Shown piece after piece: positions 1 to 8,015 of a DNA stretch of 64,000 nucleotides (position 1 is the stretch's first letter; every line of letters starts with the position of its first letter). Source of the DNA: Gammaproteobacteria bacterium (GTDB lineage Bacteria; Pseudomonadota; Gammaproteobacteria; S012-40). The position numbers and the translations under genes were made by a program. The stretch spans positions 145,265 through 209,264 of the forward strand of contig JAOUMY010000007.1 of the NCBI GenBank assembly GCA_029881255.1, read 5' to 3'. The notes beneath the pieces were generated by a model, which had not been told where the DNA came from, did no database searches, and worked only from the letters and a program-made list of their open reading frames with translations.

Positions 1-647
1 TTATAGAAAAAAGAGACGCTATAATTTCCCCGATGTCATTGTATAGTAGTGATCGGCTTGTACACAGTATGTAACTGCTGAGTTCCGACGTCCAAAGTAT
101 TTACCACACAAAACAGCACAAACGAGATGGTGTCCTTGCCGTCGATGAGAACGGTTTTCCGACAGATACCTCAAAAGAGACGCCTACATATAGGCTTGAT
201 CCCTTTCAAGGAAAGGGATGCCGACAAAAATAGTAATAATTAATTCATAAAACATCTCTATATTTCACCATCGATTGTCAAATCGTAGATAGCAAAAGAC
301 TGACCCTTCCCGACGTAGTATGTATTATGGGTGAGTCGCGTTGTGAATAGTTTAAAAGACGCACAAGCGATAGGGGAAAGCCGCTGGTGGGTGTTCCCGA
401 TAAAAAAAATGTTCCGTACATAATAAAATTTCAATAAATATTGTCTTGAAAATATGCAAGCGTGTCACTAGGATTAAGTGAACAATAATAAGTTCGAATC
501 TGATTTGTGGGGAGGCCATGTAAGCATTCGCTGCCAGCCTCTGAGAGTTTTCAAAATTACATAAGTTGTACGCCGAGTCACAGATAATGATGGACGTTGG
601 ATGCTCCGTCGTGACCTGTCGTTTTTTTGGGATGGGAGTTCAACAAT
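1..647. other. Gene-free stretch with small hairpins and a recurring short motif
   Basis: No open frame here has a ribosome site and a recognisable product; the overlapping short frames look like noise. The stretch does contain structure. AAAAGAGACGC occurs at 9-19 and 173-183, and a shortened AAAAGACGC at 354-362. Right after the second copy are two back-to-back hairpins: GCCTA/TAGGC at 182-195 and a perfect 9-bp stem (ATCCCTTTC/GAAAGGGAT, loop AAG) at 199-219. No T-run follows the second stem, so it is not a standard terminator. It does not match a riboswitch I can recognise. It could be the downstream flank of a gene outside the window or a structured leader of the cytochrome gene. Confidence 0.5.
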
Positions 648-1634
648 ATGATAAAGAAAAACAACTTGCTGTATACATCGATCATTTTTACTGCTGTGTG
701 CCTGCTTGCTGTTGTCCTCGGTGGTTGTGGGGAGAAGGTGCCCGCAGTAAAGCACACGAAGAGTGCGCTGACTAGTAAGTACAACCCAGAGGGTAAGCCG
801 TTACAAATTGTTTCGCGCGCGACGGTTAGCCCAAATGACATTATACCCCCTGACCTGGTACCCAATCATGTTCGTGGCGCGCATCTATACGACGATCTCA
901 CCATTGAGGCAGGAAAAACAGGATTAGGAGACAATCCTCTGGCGGCATTCGCTGTAAATAATGCGGACCTGGCGGGTGACGAGGGTTGGAAGTGTAGTAG
1001 TTGTCATGGCTATGATTACGAGGGAAGAGAGTTTCTCGGGGGGGCTATGAACAATTTGCTCGAACTTAAGGAGGTTCGCGGAATTGATGAGCCATATGTA
1101 TATGCGACGCTGACTAACGGATTTGAAATTCTGGTCAATGGAGCCGTGCAAAATGTACACAACTATTCGACCATACTGACCAATTTACAGCGCGCTGATC
1201 TGGGCGACTTTACCGCGGAAGAGACATTCGATACACATGTATTTCTGAAAGCGGCTGCAGGTGGCACCGTCGTTAACGGTATGGAGCTAATGGCTTATGG
1301 CGGCGAAATCTGGAATGGACAGGTTCAACCGCTGCCGCCACTCGACGGCGGTAATGGTTCTTTACGCGACGTTCAGGGCAATGCCTTCGATTGTGCGACA
1401 TGTCACAATGGGGGATCGGCGATTACCGATGCTCAGGTCCATCAGTTGGCGAAAACCGATCCCTGGTTTTATTTCTACCGCGTGCTGTGGGGCTCGCCAA
1501 GAGCGGGTTCACTGCCTATGATCGGTGATCAGACGGTGATGCCAGGCTTGTTCGAAATCATCAAGGTCAATCCGCTCTACTTCGGGGAACCCGAGGATGG
1601 TGCCGCCGTATTGGCGTACTCGCAAATGCAATAA
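648..1634 (+). CDS. Diheme c-type cytochrome lipoprotein
   Basis: A 328-residue exported electron-transfer protein. The ATG at 648 is preferred over an upstream TTG because GGGAG lies 9 bases before it and it places a lipoprotein signal at the N-terminus: a charged start (MIKKNN), a hydrophobic core and the lipobox LGGC with the lipidated Cys at residue 27. Two covalent heme c sites of the CXXCH form are visible, CSSCH at residues 116-120 and CATCH at 249-253. They sit in two similar halves, each followed by a Gly-rich stretch, as in tandem cytochrome c domains. Its place would be the periplasmic face of a membrane. I cannot assign the redox partner: neighbours are unrelated and on the other strand. 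The diheme assignment rests directly on the motifs; the specific function is unknown. Confidence 0.85.
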   Translation: MIKKNNLLYTSIIFTAVCLLAVVLGGCGEKVPAVKHTKSALTSKYNPEGKPLQIVSRATVSPNDIIPPDLVPNHVRGAHLYDDLTIEAGKTGLGDNPLAAFAVNNADLAGDEGWKCSSCHGYDYEGREFLGGAMNNLLELKEVRGIDEPYVYATLTNGFEILVNGAVQNVHNYSTILTNLQRADLGDFTAEETFDTHVFLKAAAGGTVVNGMELMAYGGEIWNGQVQPLPPLDGGNGSLRDVQGNAFDCATCHNGGSAITDAQVHQLAKTDPWFYFYRVLWGSPRAGSLPMIGDQTVMPGLFEIIKVNPLYFGEPEDGAAVLAYSQMQ

Positions 1635-1806
1635 TAAAATGATCGAGTCAACTTTATCACTACTGCCTCCAGTCTGTTTTGATTTGGTCGGGCTGAATCA
1701 GTCTTGCTCCTGGCTAAGTGTCGGGAGCAGGGGCAGCTTAATGAGATTCGCATAGATGATCTGAGATACTGTCCTTGTCGATTATCGAATCGCTTGGCGA
1801 ACAGGC

Positions 1807-2511
1807 TTAACACCAACTCGCCTGATTTTCCGCGTGCGTCATCAACTCCTGAATATTGGCTTCGATCACACGATAGCCCACATTGCCGTAGATGATCTGT
1901 CTTCCTTCGTTGAGTATCAACGTCGGACTGCCGTTCACGGAAAACTGATCCTGTAGTTGACGATCACGTTCCAGCGCTGAGAATGCCTGACCGGAATTGA
2001 TACATGCCTCGATCTCGTCGCAAGGCAAGCCCAATTCTTCGGCGACGGTGAGTTGCACGTTTAACTGGCTGATGTCTTTCAAATCGCGAAAAAATGCCAG
2101 ACGTAAATGCCACAACAAGGCCTCGACGGGAGAAACCCCCTGATGCCCGCTCTGGATGTTTTCCAGAACGCCTTTGCTTTGCAGTATTTGCGCGGCCTTT
2201 ACAAACAGGTGACAACTACCTGAACTGCTAGGCTGGTTTCCTACCCAGACATCAGGATGTACTTCGATATGTGGAAAGCGTTTGGCAACATCTCGGACGA
2301 CTTTGTTATAACCAACAACGCCGTCCTTGTCTTTCCAGCTGGTTTCAATTTTGGCATCGACAGAACCAAATACCTGTAAAAAGTGATAATCAATGTCGAT
2401 GTGGGCACCGAATTTATCTTTAAGCTCATCAATTCTTCTCTGTGCGAGATAGGCCCAGATACACAAGATGTCAGAAAAATAGATAACCGAAATTTTGTCT
2501 GTAGAGTCCAT
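1807..2511 (-). CDS. DsbA-family (FrnE/HCCA isomerase-like) thioredoxin-fold protein
   Basis: 234 residues with the layout of cytoplasmic DsbA-superfamily proteins: an N-terminal beta strand leading into the active-site turn, a helical insertion, and a cis-proline loop near the C-terminus (NGSPTLIL, around residue 198). No signal peptide is seen, which fits the FrnE / 2-hydroxychromene-2-carboxylate isomerase branch rather than periplasmic DsbA. The active-site position reads SDILCIWAY, so only the first Cys (residue 17) of a CXXC remains and the second is Ala. That argues against a disulfide oxidase and for a glutathione-dependent or isomerase-like role (inference). It lies 55 bases downstream of the envelope-protein gene on the same strand and may be co-transcribed with it. 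Confidence 0.75.
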   Translation of the reverse strand: MDSTDKISVIYFSDILCIWAYLAQRRIDELKDKFGAHIDIDYHFLQVFGSVDAKIETSWKDKDGVVGYNKVVRDVAKRFPHIEVHPDVWVGNQPSSSGSCHLFVKAAQILQSKGVLENIQSGHQGVSPVEALLWHLRLAFFRDLKDISQLNVQLTVAEELGLPCDEIEACINSGQAFSALERDRQLQDQFSVNGSPTLILNEGRQIIYGNVGYRVIEANIQELMTHAENQASWC

Positions 2512-2566
2512 GGTGATTGCTCACGTCTTCATTTGTCAGATGCGCTGAAAGAAAAATGTCTCGTAT

Positions 2567-3223
2567 TTAAATCCGTGCCTTAACTTTTATTGGGATGCGA
2601 AAATGCACCATGCCATACAGCGAGGAAACATACCAGGTGGACTTGCTGCCAAAAAATGTCTGAGGGATATAGGCATCGTGCTGACTGCCAGCCTCCAATA
2701 TCAAATAGCGGTTGAATAAGGGGATGCTCAGGTTGACTCCACCACGCAGTGCGGGGCGGATAAAATGTACAGTATCCTGCGATAGTTCGTCGTGATAGTA
2801 CATATAGCTGGCAATCACGCCTGCGCCTACGCCAACTTTTAGAAATCCCAAACCCACTTGCAGGCGAGGCACAATTCCCCAGGTAGCACCGAAAGCGGTT
2901 TTTTGGCCATCATTGGGATGAATGAATAATGATTTGGGTATTGCCCAATGTCCCACCGATACCTCATCGAGTTTGCCCGCAGCCTTGCGAAACTTTGCAG
3001 GAACCTTTCGCTCGTATTTTTTCAGCGTATCCTTGTCGATAACCGCCTGCAGGGATAGTTCACTACCGTATACCAGCGCAGATTTATTGTCGTATGCGTT
3101 GTGAAAATTGTATTGAGTGAGGCCAAAACCCACATTGGCACGGATGGGGATTTCATCGGCTTGTACAGATGAAAAGAAAAAAGCCAGCGGAATAAAGACA
3201 AATACCCATACGAAGTTTTTCAT
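2567..3223 (-). CDS. Exported hypothetical protein, probably envelope-associated
   Basis: 218 residues. The start at 3223 is chosen over a longer frame (to 3298) because it begins a typical signal peptide (MKNFVWVF..., a hydrophobic core, and a cleavage site near SVQA-DE) and has GAGG a few bases upstream. The mature part is rich in alternating polar and hydrophobic residues and aromatics, with short Gly-rich turns (GVGAGVIASY), compatible with a small outer-membrane beta barrel or a periplasmic beta protein. The protein ends IPIKVKARI, not in the terminal aromatic typical of outer-membrane barrels. I do not recognise a named family. It is the first gene of a likely two-gene minus-strand unit with the DsbA-family protein, and is divergent from the sodium channel gene. 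Confidence 0.6.
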   Translation of the reverse strand: MKNFVWVFVFIPLAFFFSSVQADEIPIRANVGFGLTQYNFHNAYDNKSALVYGSELSLQAVIDKDTLKKYERKVPAKFRKAAGKLDEVSVGHWAIPKSLFIHPNDGQKTAFGATWGIVPRLQVGLGFLKVGVGAGVIASYMYYHDELSQDTVHFIRPALRGGVNLSIPLFNRYLILEAGSQHDAYIPQTFFGSKSTWYVSSLYGMVHFRIPIKVKARI

Positions 3224-3359
3224 AGCAGCGCCTCGTCTAGTGTAGAGGTGAACAGAGGGTAGGGCAGGTAAATTTAGTGACTGCCCTTGAAATAGCAAAA
3301 ATCACCCTTATACCCGGGGGGCGGACCAACCTTAACATCGGTTTTCAACAATTTAAAGT

Positions 3360-4247
3360 GTGAGTTTACAAGTGCAAACATTTCAACTTTCCTCGGATTT
3401 GCCCCGCCGGCGGGCGCGTATCGTCCAATTTACTGAACACAAGCTGCTTGAACGGTTCATTATTGGCGTCATCATTTTAAATGCCGTCACTTTGGGACTG
3501 GAAACCGACGCCGATATCATGAAGCATTATGGAAGCATGGTTCATGCCCTGGACGTCACGGCCTTGGGCATTTTCGTCGTCGAAATTACCCTGCGTTTGC
3601 TTGGGCATGGATGGCGATTTTTTCGAGATCCGTGGAGTGTTTTTGATTTTGTAGTGGTTGCTATAGCCCTGGTCCCCGCAAGTGATCAGTTCTCGGTGCT
3701 GCGTTCGTTGCGTATTTTGCGTGTCTTACGTTTACTGTCTATCGTGCCACAAATGCGCAAAGTGGTGTCGGCGCTGTTGTCTGCTATACCCGGCCTGAGT
3801 TCTATTATTCTGGTGCTGCTGCTGATCTATTATGTATTCGCGGTGATGGCAACCAATCTTTTCGGCGAGGCCTTCCCCGAATGGTTTGGCTCGATAGCCA
3901 GTTCCATGTATACCTTGTTTCAGGTGATGACATTGGAAAGCTGGTCGATGGGAATCGTGCGGCCGATCATGGAAAAATTTCCCTATGCCTGGCTGTTTTT
4001 CGTACCGTATATCTTGATTGCGACGTTCACCATGTTAAACCTGTTTATCGCGATTATTGTGAACGCTATGCAGTCTCAAACGGAAAAAGAAACAGAAACT
4101 CTGGTACAAACAGTGGAAACCGAGACGCGCTGTGTCGATGAAAACCTGTCCGGTCAATTGGAAAGAATACAAGCAGAACTTGGGCAGATGAGGGCCTTGC
4201 TTGAGGCAACTCATCAGCAAATACAAAATAAGACTAAAAACGATTAA
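3360..4247 (+). CDS. Bacterial voltage-gated sodium channel (BacNav/NaChBac family)
   Basis: 295 residues with all parts of a single-domain six-helix voltage-gated channel. S1 begins near residue 30; S2 carries an acidic residue in VVEITLRL (E75); S3 has D96 in VFDFVVV. S4 has arginines every third position (R115, R118, R121, R124). The pore loop contains TLESWSM at 191-197, the sodium selectivity filter of NaChBac/NavAb-type channels, where the Glu forms the high-field-strength site. S6 follows (TMLNLFIAIIVNAM). The C-terminus is a predicted four-helix-bundle coiled coil (about 240-290), the usual tetramer clamp. The start codon is GTG with a weak ribosome site, so a slightly different start is possible. 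Such channels open on depolarisation and have been linked to motility, chemotaxis and pH homeostasis in alkaliphilic Bacillus; its role here is unknown. It stands alone, convergent with the kinase operon. Confidence 0.93.
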   Translation: MSLQVQTFQLSSDLPRRRARIVQFTEHKLLERFIIGVIILNAVTLGLETDADIMKHYGSMVHALDVTALGIFVVEITLRLLGHGWRFFRDPWSVFDFVVVAIALVPASDQFSVLRSLRILRVLRLLSIVPQMRKVVSALLSAIPGLSSIILVLLLIYYVFAVMATNLFGEAFPEWFGSIASSMYTLFQVMTLESWSMGIVRPIMEKFPYAWLFFVPYILIATFTMLNLFIAIIVNAMQSQTEKETETLVQTVETETRCVDENLSGQLERIQAELGQMRALLEATHQQIQNKTKND

Positions 4248-4263
4248 GAATTTTCGGCAGGAA

Positions 4264-4300
4264 TACGCGTGTTAAAACGCGTAGGTGTAGTACAACTACA
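4264..4300. terminator. Two hairpins between convergent genes (putative bidirectional terminator)
   Basis: A perfect 7-bp stem TACGCGT/ACGCGTA (4264-4283, loop GTTAAA) is followed by a 6-bp stem TGTAGT/ACTACA (4286-4300, loop ACA) that includes the stop codon of the kinase gene. They fill the 48-base gap between convergent genes. Neither has a strong T-run, so intrinsic termination is inferred from position and structure only. Confidence 0.4.
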
Positions 4301-6473
4301 TCCAGCCGAATTTTCCCCAGTCCTGATTTTTCTTTTTGATGACAAACTGAGACGTTTTCCAATCCTTGCCGGGAATAGTTGTTTCGTTTTGGTCATTGAT
4401 CAGATGATCGATAGTGACGCGTACCATGGCAGTATCAGAGGTTAGCTCGAGACTGGAAATTGAAATTTCCACAGTGTTAAATTTGGAAAACAGACTCTTT
4501 AAAAACGCCTCCTGTCTTGGCGTTAGATCAATTAGCTGTTTTAACTCATCAAGATCACGGTGTTCATAGGCTTTTTCAAATTGTTGAAGCCTTGCGCTAA
4601 TCGTATTGTAGTCCCGTTCAGTGGGTTTGGCTGGCCTGGACGTTTGTCTTTGTGTTTCCTGCGACTGTTCCTGCTCCAGTTTTTTCTGGTTTGCCAGGGC
4701 AACAGCGCTGGCACTTTGTGCCTTGCGGAATAGCTTTTTGGCTTCATCCATCTCCGATTTGGCGTCGGTCAGATAGCCCATCGCATCGGCATAACGTCGC
4801 GCGCCAAAAGAGCGTTCGGCAGCTCGCGCTGTTTGTTCAGCATTGTCCATAGCAGTTTCAGCGGCATTCCAGTGATTGCTAGCCAAAGTCTTCGCGTTTA
4901 ATTTTCCGGCGCTATCGCGAGATTTTTCAGCCGTTTTACGAAGTTTGTCAAAAGCTGCAACCTCACGAGAAAATTCAGTTTCATACAATTGCGCAGTCTT
5001 ATTCGTTACGACATTTAGGGCTTCAACAACAATTTTCTGTTGCGCGATGGCCTTTCGGAAATTATCCGCGGCAACGGCGAAATCGCCTGATTTAATACTG
5101 GCGTCGGCTGCCTCACGCAATCCATTCGCTTGTTCATGCTCTTTTTTTGCAACGCTGAGTTCTGCAATATCCCAATTTTTTTCTTTGTACTTATCCGTTT
5201 CAGCCAGGCGCCTCTCCAGTTCAGTTTGCAAACGTGAACTCTCGTTCGCCAGAGAACGTGCTTCGTTTTGTTGCGTATTGGATGCGACAGGCGCCGGTTC
5301 AGTCCGGATGATTTCTGCTACGGGTTTCGGAGACGAATCTTTCCCGTTTTGATCCTGAAATAGCAGCACGCCACCACCAATCACCGCAATGGCGAGAGCC
5401 GAAGCAGCAATAGCGGCGACAGGTACTCCCGATTTTTTTGTCGGGACACTATTAACAACTGACGAAGGAGTTTTGGCAGCTGGTTTCTGTGGCGCTAAAA
5501 CGGTATGGTCTTCCACAACGCGTGCACCCGCTTGAAATATGGGATTAACTACTGTCGCAGAAGAATCATCAATAGTTGCGGCGTCTTCCATCTGTGTCGG
5601 CTGTGTCTGAGCGCTACTATGATGAAACAGAATATTGGTTTTGTCCTGATCGAATCCGGACTTGATTTGATTTAGGGCCGCGACCAGTAATTCCGTACTT
5701 CCAATGCGGCGCGAAGCATCTTTCTCCACCATACTGGAAATCAAATCTTTGATGTCCTGCGGCGTATGTGTGGGGAATTCAATATTGAGTGCTTTGTCTT
5801 TGCTATAGAGTTCGTGCAGCACCTGAGTCGAGGACATATTATCAAACGGAGTTTTACCACTGATCATTTGATAGAAAACTATGCCCAGGGAATAAATGTC
5901 AGAGCGAGAATCGACTTCCTGGCCAAAGGCCTGTTCGGGCGACATATAACGTGGTGTACCGATCACTTGCCCAACCATCGTGAGATTGGCTTCATCCGCG
6001 GCGGCAACAATACCGAAATCTGTTAGCTTCACCTTGCCATTTTTGTCGAGCATGATGTTCTGCGGCTTGATATCGCGATGCACAATACCAAATTGATGAG
6101 CGTATTCCAGCCCTTTTGCCGTTTGCAGGGCGATATCGACCGCAGTTTCCAAAGACAGGTGGTCGCTACTACTCAATCTTTCATATAAGGATTCGCCATC
6201 GACGAATTCCATTACGATGTAATGACGGTTTTCCTCTTCGATGATGTCGTAAATACTGACGATGTTTTCGTGATTGAGTTTTGCCAGCGCTTTGGCTTCG
6301 CGCAGAAAACGCTTACGGAAATTGGGTTCCTCACTGTAATGCGCGTGTAAGGCCTTGATCGCCGTGTCTCTGTCCAGGGCGGTATGATGTGCGAGATAGA
6401 CGACACCGAACGCCCCACGGGCGATCTCGTGTTTTATTTTGTATTTATTAGCGAGTATATCTGGCGCTTCCAT
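4296..6473 (-). CDS. Membrane-anchored Ser/Thr protein kinase (PknB-like) with coiled-coil and C-terminal extracytoplasmic domain
   Basis: 725 residues. An N-terminal Hanks-type kinase domain (about 10-270) has a Gly-rich loop (GAFGVV, 20-25), catalytic Lys40 in AIKAL, HRDIKPQN (132-139), DFG (152-154) and the activation segment GTPRYMSPE (172-180), so it should be active. A linker of Ser/Thr/Pro residues leads to one transmembrane helix (about 350-372). Beyond it is a long Ala/Glu/Lys-rich coiled coil with repeated NxRKAxAxQ-like helical units (about 395-600), then a compact C-terminal domain of about 100 residues resembling a SnoaL/NTF2-like fold. It has no PASTA repeats. The kinase would face the cytoplasm and the coiled coil and C-terminal domain the periplasm. 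It is the last gene of a minus-strand operon with two exported proteins (gaps of 36 and 24 bases), which are candidate sensor partners. Confidence 0.92.
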   Translation of the reverse strand: MEAPDILANKYKIKHEIARGAFGVVYLAHHTALDRDTAIKALHAHYSEEPNFRKRFLREAKALAKLNHENIVSIYDIIEEENRHYIVMEFVDGESLYERLSSSDHLSLETAVDIALQTAKGLEYAHQFGIVHRDIKPQNIMLDKNGKVKLTDFGIVAAADEANLTMVGQVIGTPRYMSPEQAFGQEVDSRSDIYSLGIVFYQMISGKTPFDNMSSTQVLHELYSKDKALNIEFPTHTPQDIKDLISSMVEKDASRRIGSTELLVAALNQIKSGFDQDKTNILFHHSSAQTQPTQMEDAATIDDSSATVVNPIFQAGARVVEDHTVLAPQKPAAKTPSSVVNSVPTKKSGVPVAAIAASALAIAVIGGGVLLFQDQNGKDSSPKPVAEIIRTEPAPVASNTQQNEARSLANESSRLQTELERRLAETDKYKEKNWDIAELSVAKKEHEQANGLREAADASIKSGDFAVAADNFRKAIAQQKIVVEALNVVTNKTAQLYETEFSREVAAFDKLRKTAEKSRDSAGKLNAKTLASNHWNAAETAMDNAEQTARAAERSFGARRYADAMGYLTDAKSEMDEAKKLFRKAQSASAVALANQKKLEQEQSQETQRQTSRPAKPTERDYNTISARLQQFEKAYEHRDLDELKQLIDLTPRQEAFLKSLFSKFNTVEISISSLELTSDTAMVRVTIDHLINDQNETTIPGKDWKTSQFVIKKKNQDWGKFGWM

Positions 6474-6509
6474 CGAGTTTAATCCGGTTTATCCAATAGA
6501 TAGATTGCT

Positions 6510-7178
6510 TTAAAACACCTTGCCGATTTCAAGTCCGAGACCGGCATAGGTGTCCAGATACGAGCCACCCGTAAAATAGCCGGTATTTGTAAGCTGTGAT
6601 CTTGCGGTCAAGCCGACGTTAAAGCCATTTTTCAGGAGGTAAACAAGGCCAACGCTAAGTCCGCCGCTATAACCTGAGCCGCTATTGCTCAACAATGTTG
6701 TCGAATAACTGGATGTCAGATAATAGGCTTTTACATCACCCTTTACGACGAGATTGCTGCGTAGAGGGTAGCTGATAGCGGCGCCGACGCCAAAGTGATT
6801 GAGCTTTTCCAGCGATGTCAGGGTAGACGGTTGCGTACGACTATAATCCTGTGTGCGGTAGCGATAACCGACGAATCCAGACAATATAGGCGTGACCCGA
6901 TATCCGGCCTGTATTTCGATATCCTGTGATTCCTGGTTGCCCTGACTCGTACCGGAATAACTATCACCGCCCAACTTGTACCGCGCACCGGCATAATAAC
7001 GATCAAACCCGTATAAAAAGGCAAGCCCAACACGATAACCACTACTATCGCCACGACGCTCGTCATCTTTGAACGCCTGCACATAATCAGAACTCAAGCC
7101 GGCCAATACATATGCCGAGGCGGCATTTGCGTTTGCCATCAAGAGTAATCCGAGACAAATTTTCCACCAGTTATTCAT
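6510..7178 (-). CDS. Putative outer-membrane beta-barrel protein
   Basis: 222 residues with a signal peptide (MNNWWKICLGLLLMANANA) and a mature part made of alternating strands with aromatic girdles and Gly/Ser turns: YVLAGLSSDYVQAF, GYRVGLAFLYGF, GYRYRTQDY, GLSVGLVYLL, and a C-terminal strand ending in KVF (Phe last), the signature needed for BAM-mediated insertion. It is similar in size to 8-stranded OmpA/OmpW-like barrels but I cannot name a family. It sits between an exported protein of unknown function upstream and the transmembrane kinase downstream, with gaps of 24 and 36 bases. It may be part of one envelope-sensing unit (inference). Confidence 0.75.
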   Translation of the reverse strand: MNNWWKICLGLLLMANANAASAYVLAGLSSDYVQAFKDDERRGDSSGYRVGLAFLYGFDRYYAGARYKLGGDSYSGTSQGNQESQDIEIQAGYRVTPILSGFVGYRYRTQDYSRTQPSTLTSLEKLNHFGVGAAISYPLRSNLVVKGDVKAYYLTSSYSTTLLSNSGSGYSGGLSVGLVYLLKNGFNVGLTARSQLTNTGYFTGGSYLDTYAGLGLEIGKVF

Positions 7179-7202
7179 ACAGGTTTACTCCTTTTTCACG
7201 CA

Positions 7203-7796
7203 TCATAATCCAGGCATCCACACCATCGGAAAATCGATGGAGTCGATGGGTTGGTCAGGTTTGACGACAGGTGTATCTAATTCGAGGGCCGAACTTACCG
7301 GGTCTTTTTCGGCGCTATTCGTTTTAGCCAGTGTTTCCGTCTCCCCGTTCTTGATTGCCAGATCTGATAGCAAACGTCGCAAAGGGGAAAATTCGAGTCC
7401 TTTTAGTTTTTTGTTACCAACCTTATCGTCGGCTTCAAAGTAGTATTCGATACGCTCACCTGAGATGGCGTTCGAGGGAATGCGCACGATGTAAACATCC
7501 TGGCCACGATCATTATCGAGGCTCATAGGACGGGAACGGTATTTATTGCTATTCGAATCCCGGAAGTAAATGGTCACGGAATTGACGCTAAACTCGTCAG
7601 TGACTTTTGCGCTGACCATCACATTGCCTTGCTTGTCTCGGCTGATATCGGTGTCCGTATTGTGCAGGATATCCGGTGCTTCAAAGTCATTATTTGTGGA
7701 AATTTCAATCGAATCTCGGGCAAATCCGGCATTCGTCAAAAAGAGGCTCAAACAGAAAGCGATGCCGGTAAACTGGTGTTTTCTTGAAATTGACAT
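7203..7796 (-). CDS. Exported hypothetical protein with an Ig-like/beta-sandwich domain
   Basis: 197 residues from the ATG at 7796, which has GGAG upstream and begins a signal peptide (basic MSISRKH, hydrophobic core, cleavage after GFA). A longer frame reaches 7934 but lacks such features. The mature N-terminal half (about 30-130) reads like a beta-sandwich: APDILHN, VMVSAKVTDE, VNSVTIYFRD, GQDVYIVRIP, ERIEYYFEADD, the pattern of small Ig-like/Y_Y_Y domains that appear beside carbohydrate- or protein-binding modules. The C-terminal 60 residues are low-complexity and acidic. First gene of the operon with the beta-barrel and the Ser/Thr kinase, so it could be a periplasmic ligand or sensor component. 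Function unknown. Confidence 0.65.
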   Translation of the reverse strand: MSISRKHQFTGIAFCLSLFLTNAGFARDSIEISTNNDFEAPDILHNTDTDISRDKQGNVMVSAKVTDEFSVNSVTIYFRDSNSNKYRSRPMSLDNDRGQDVYIVRIPSNAISGERIEYYFEADDKVGNKKLKGLEFSPLRRLLSDLAIKNGETETLAKTNSAEKDPVSSALELDTPVVKPDQPIDSIDFPMVWMPGL

Positions 7797-8015
7797 AGGT
7801 CGACTCCGTTCGATACTCGCGCGTTCACGATGAAGACTCGTTAAAGTGCCCATTTTCGCGTTGTTTAGGCGTGAATTATTATAACTGATCACAGGTTGCT
7901 GGCTAGCTTTTGATTTCGCCACGGAATCAACCATATGCGAGGAGATATTGAAACGCAGTGAGCTAGCTCACAAGGAATAGCGGGTTTTCAGTGGTTGATG
8001 GTAGCCAGTAGCGGA

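Noticed and set aside
4876..5352. 158-residue plus-strand open frame
   Set aside because: Lies entirely inside the kinase gene on the other strand, in its Ala/Lys coiled-coil region; Ser/Phe-rich composition is an antisense artefact.
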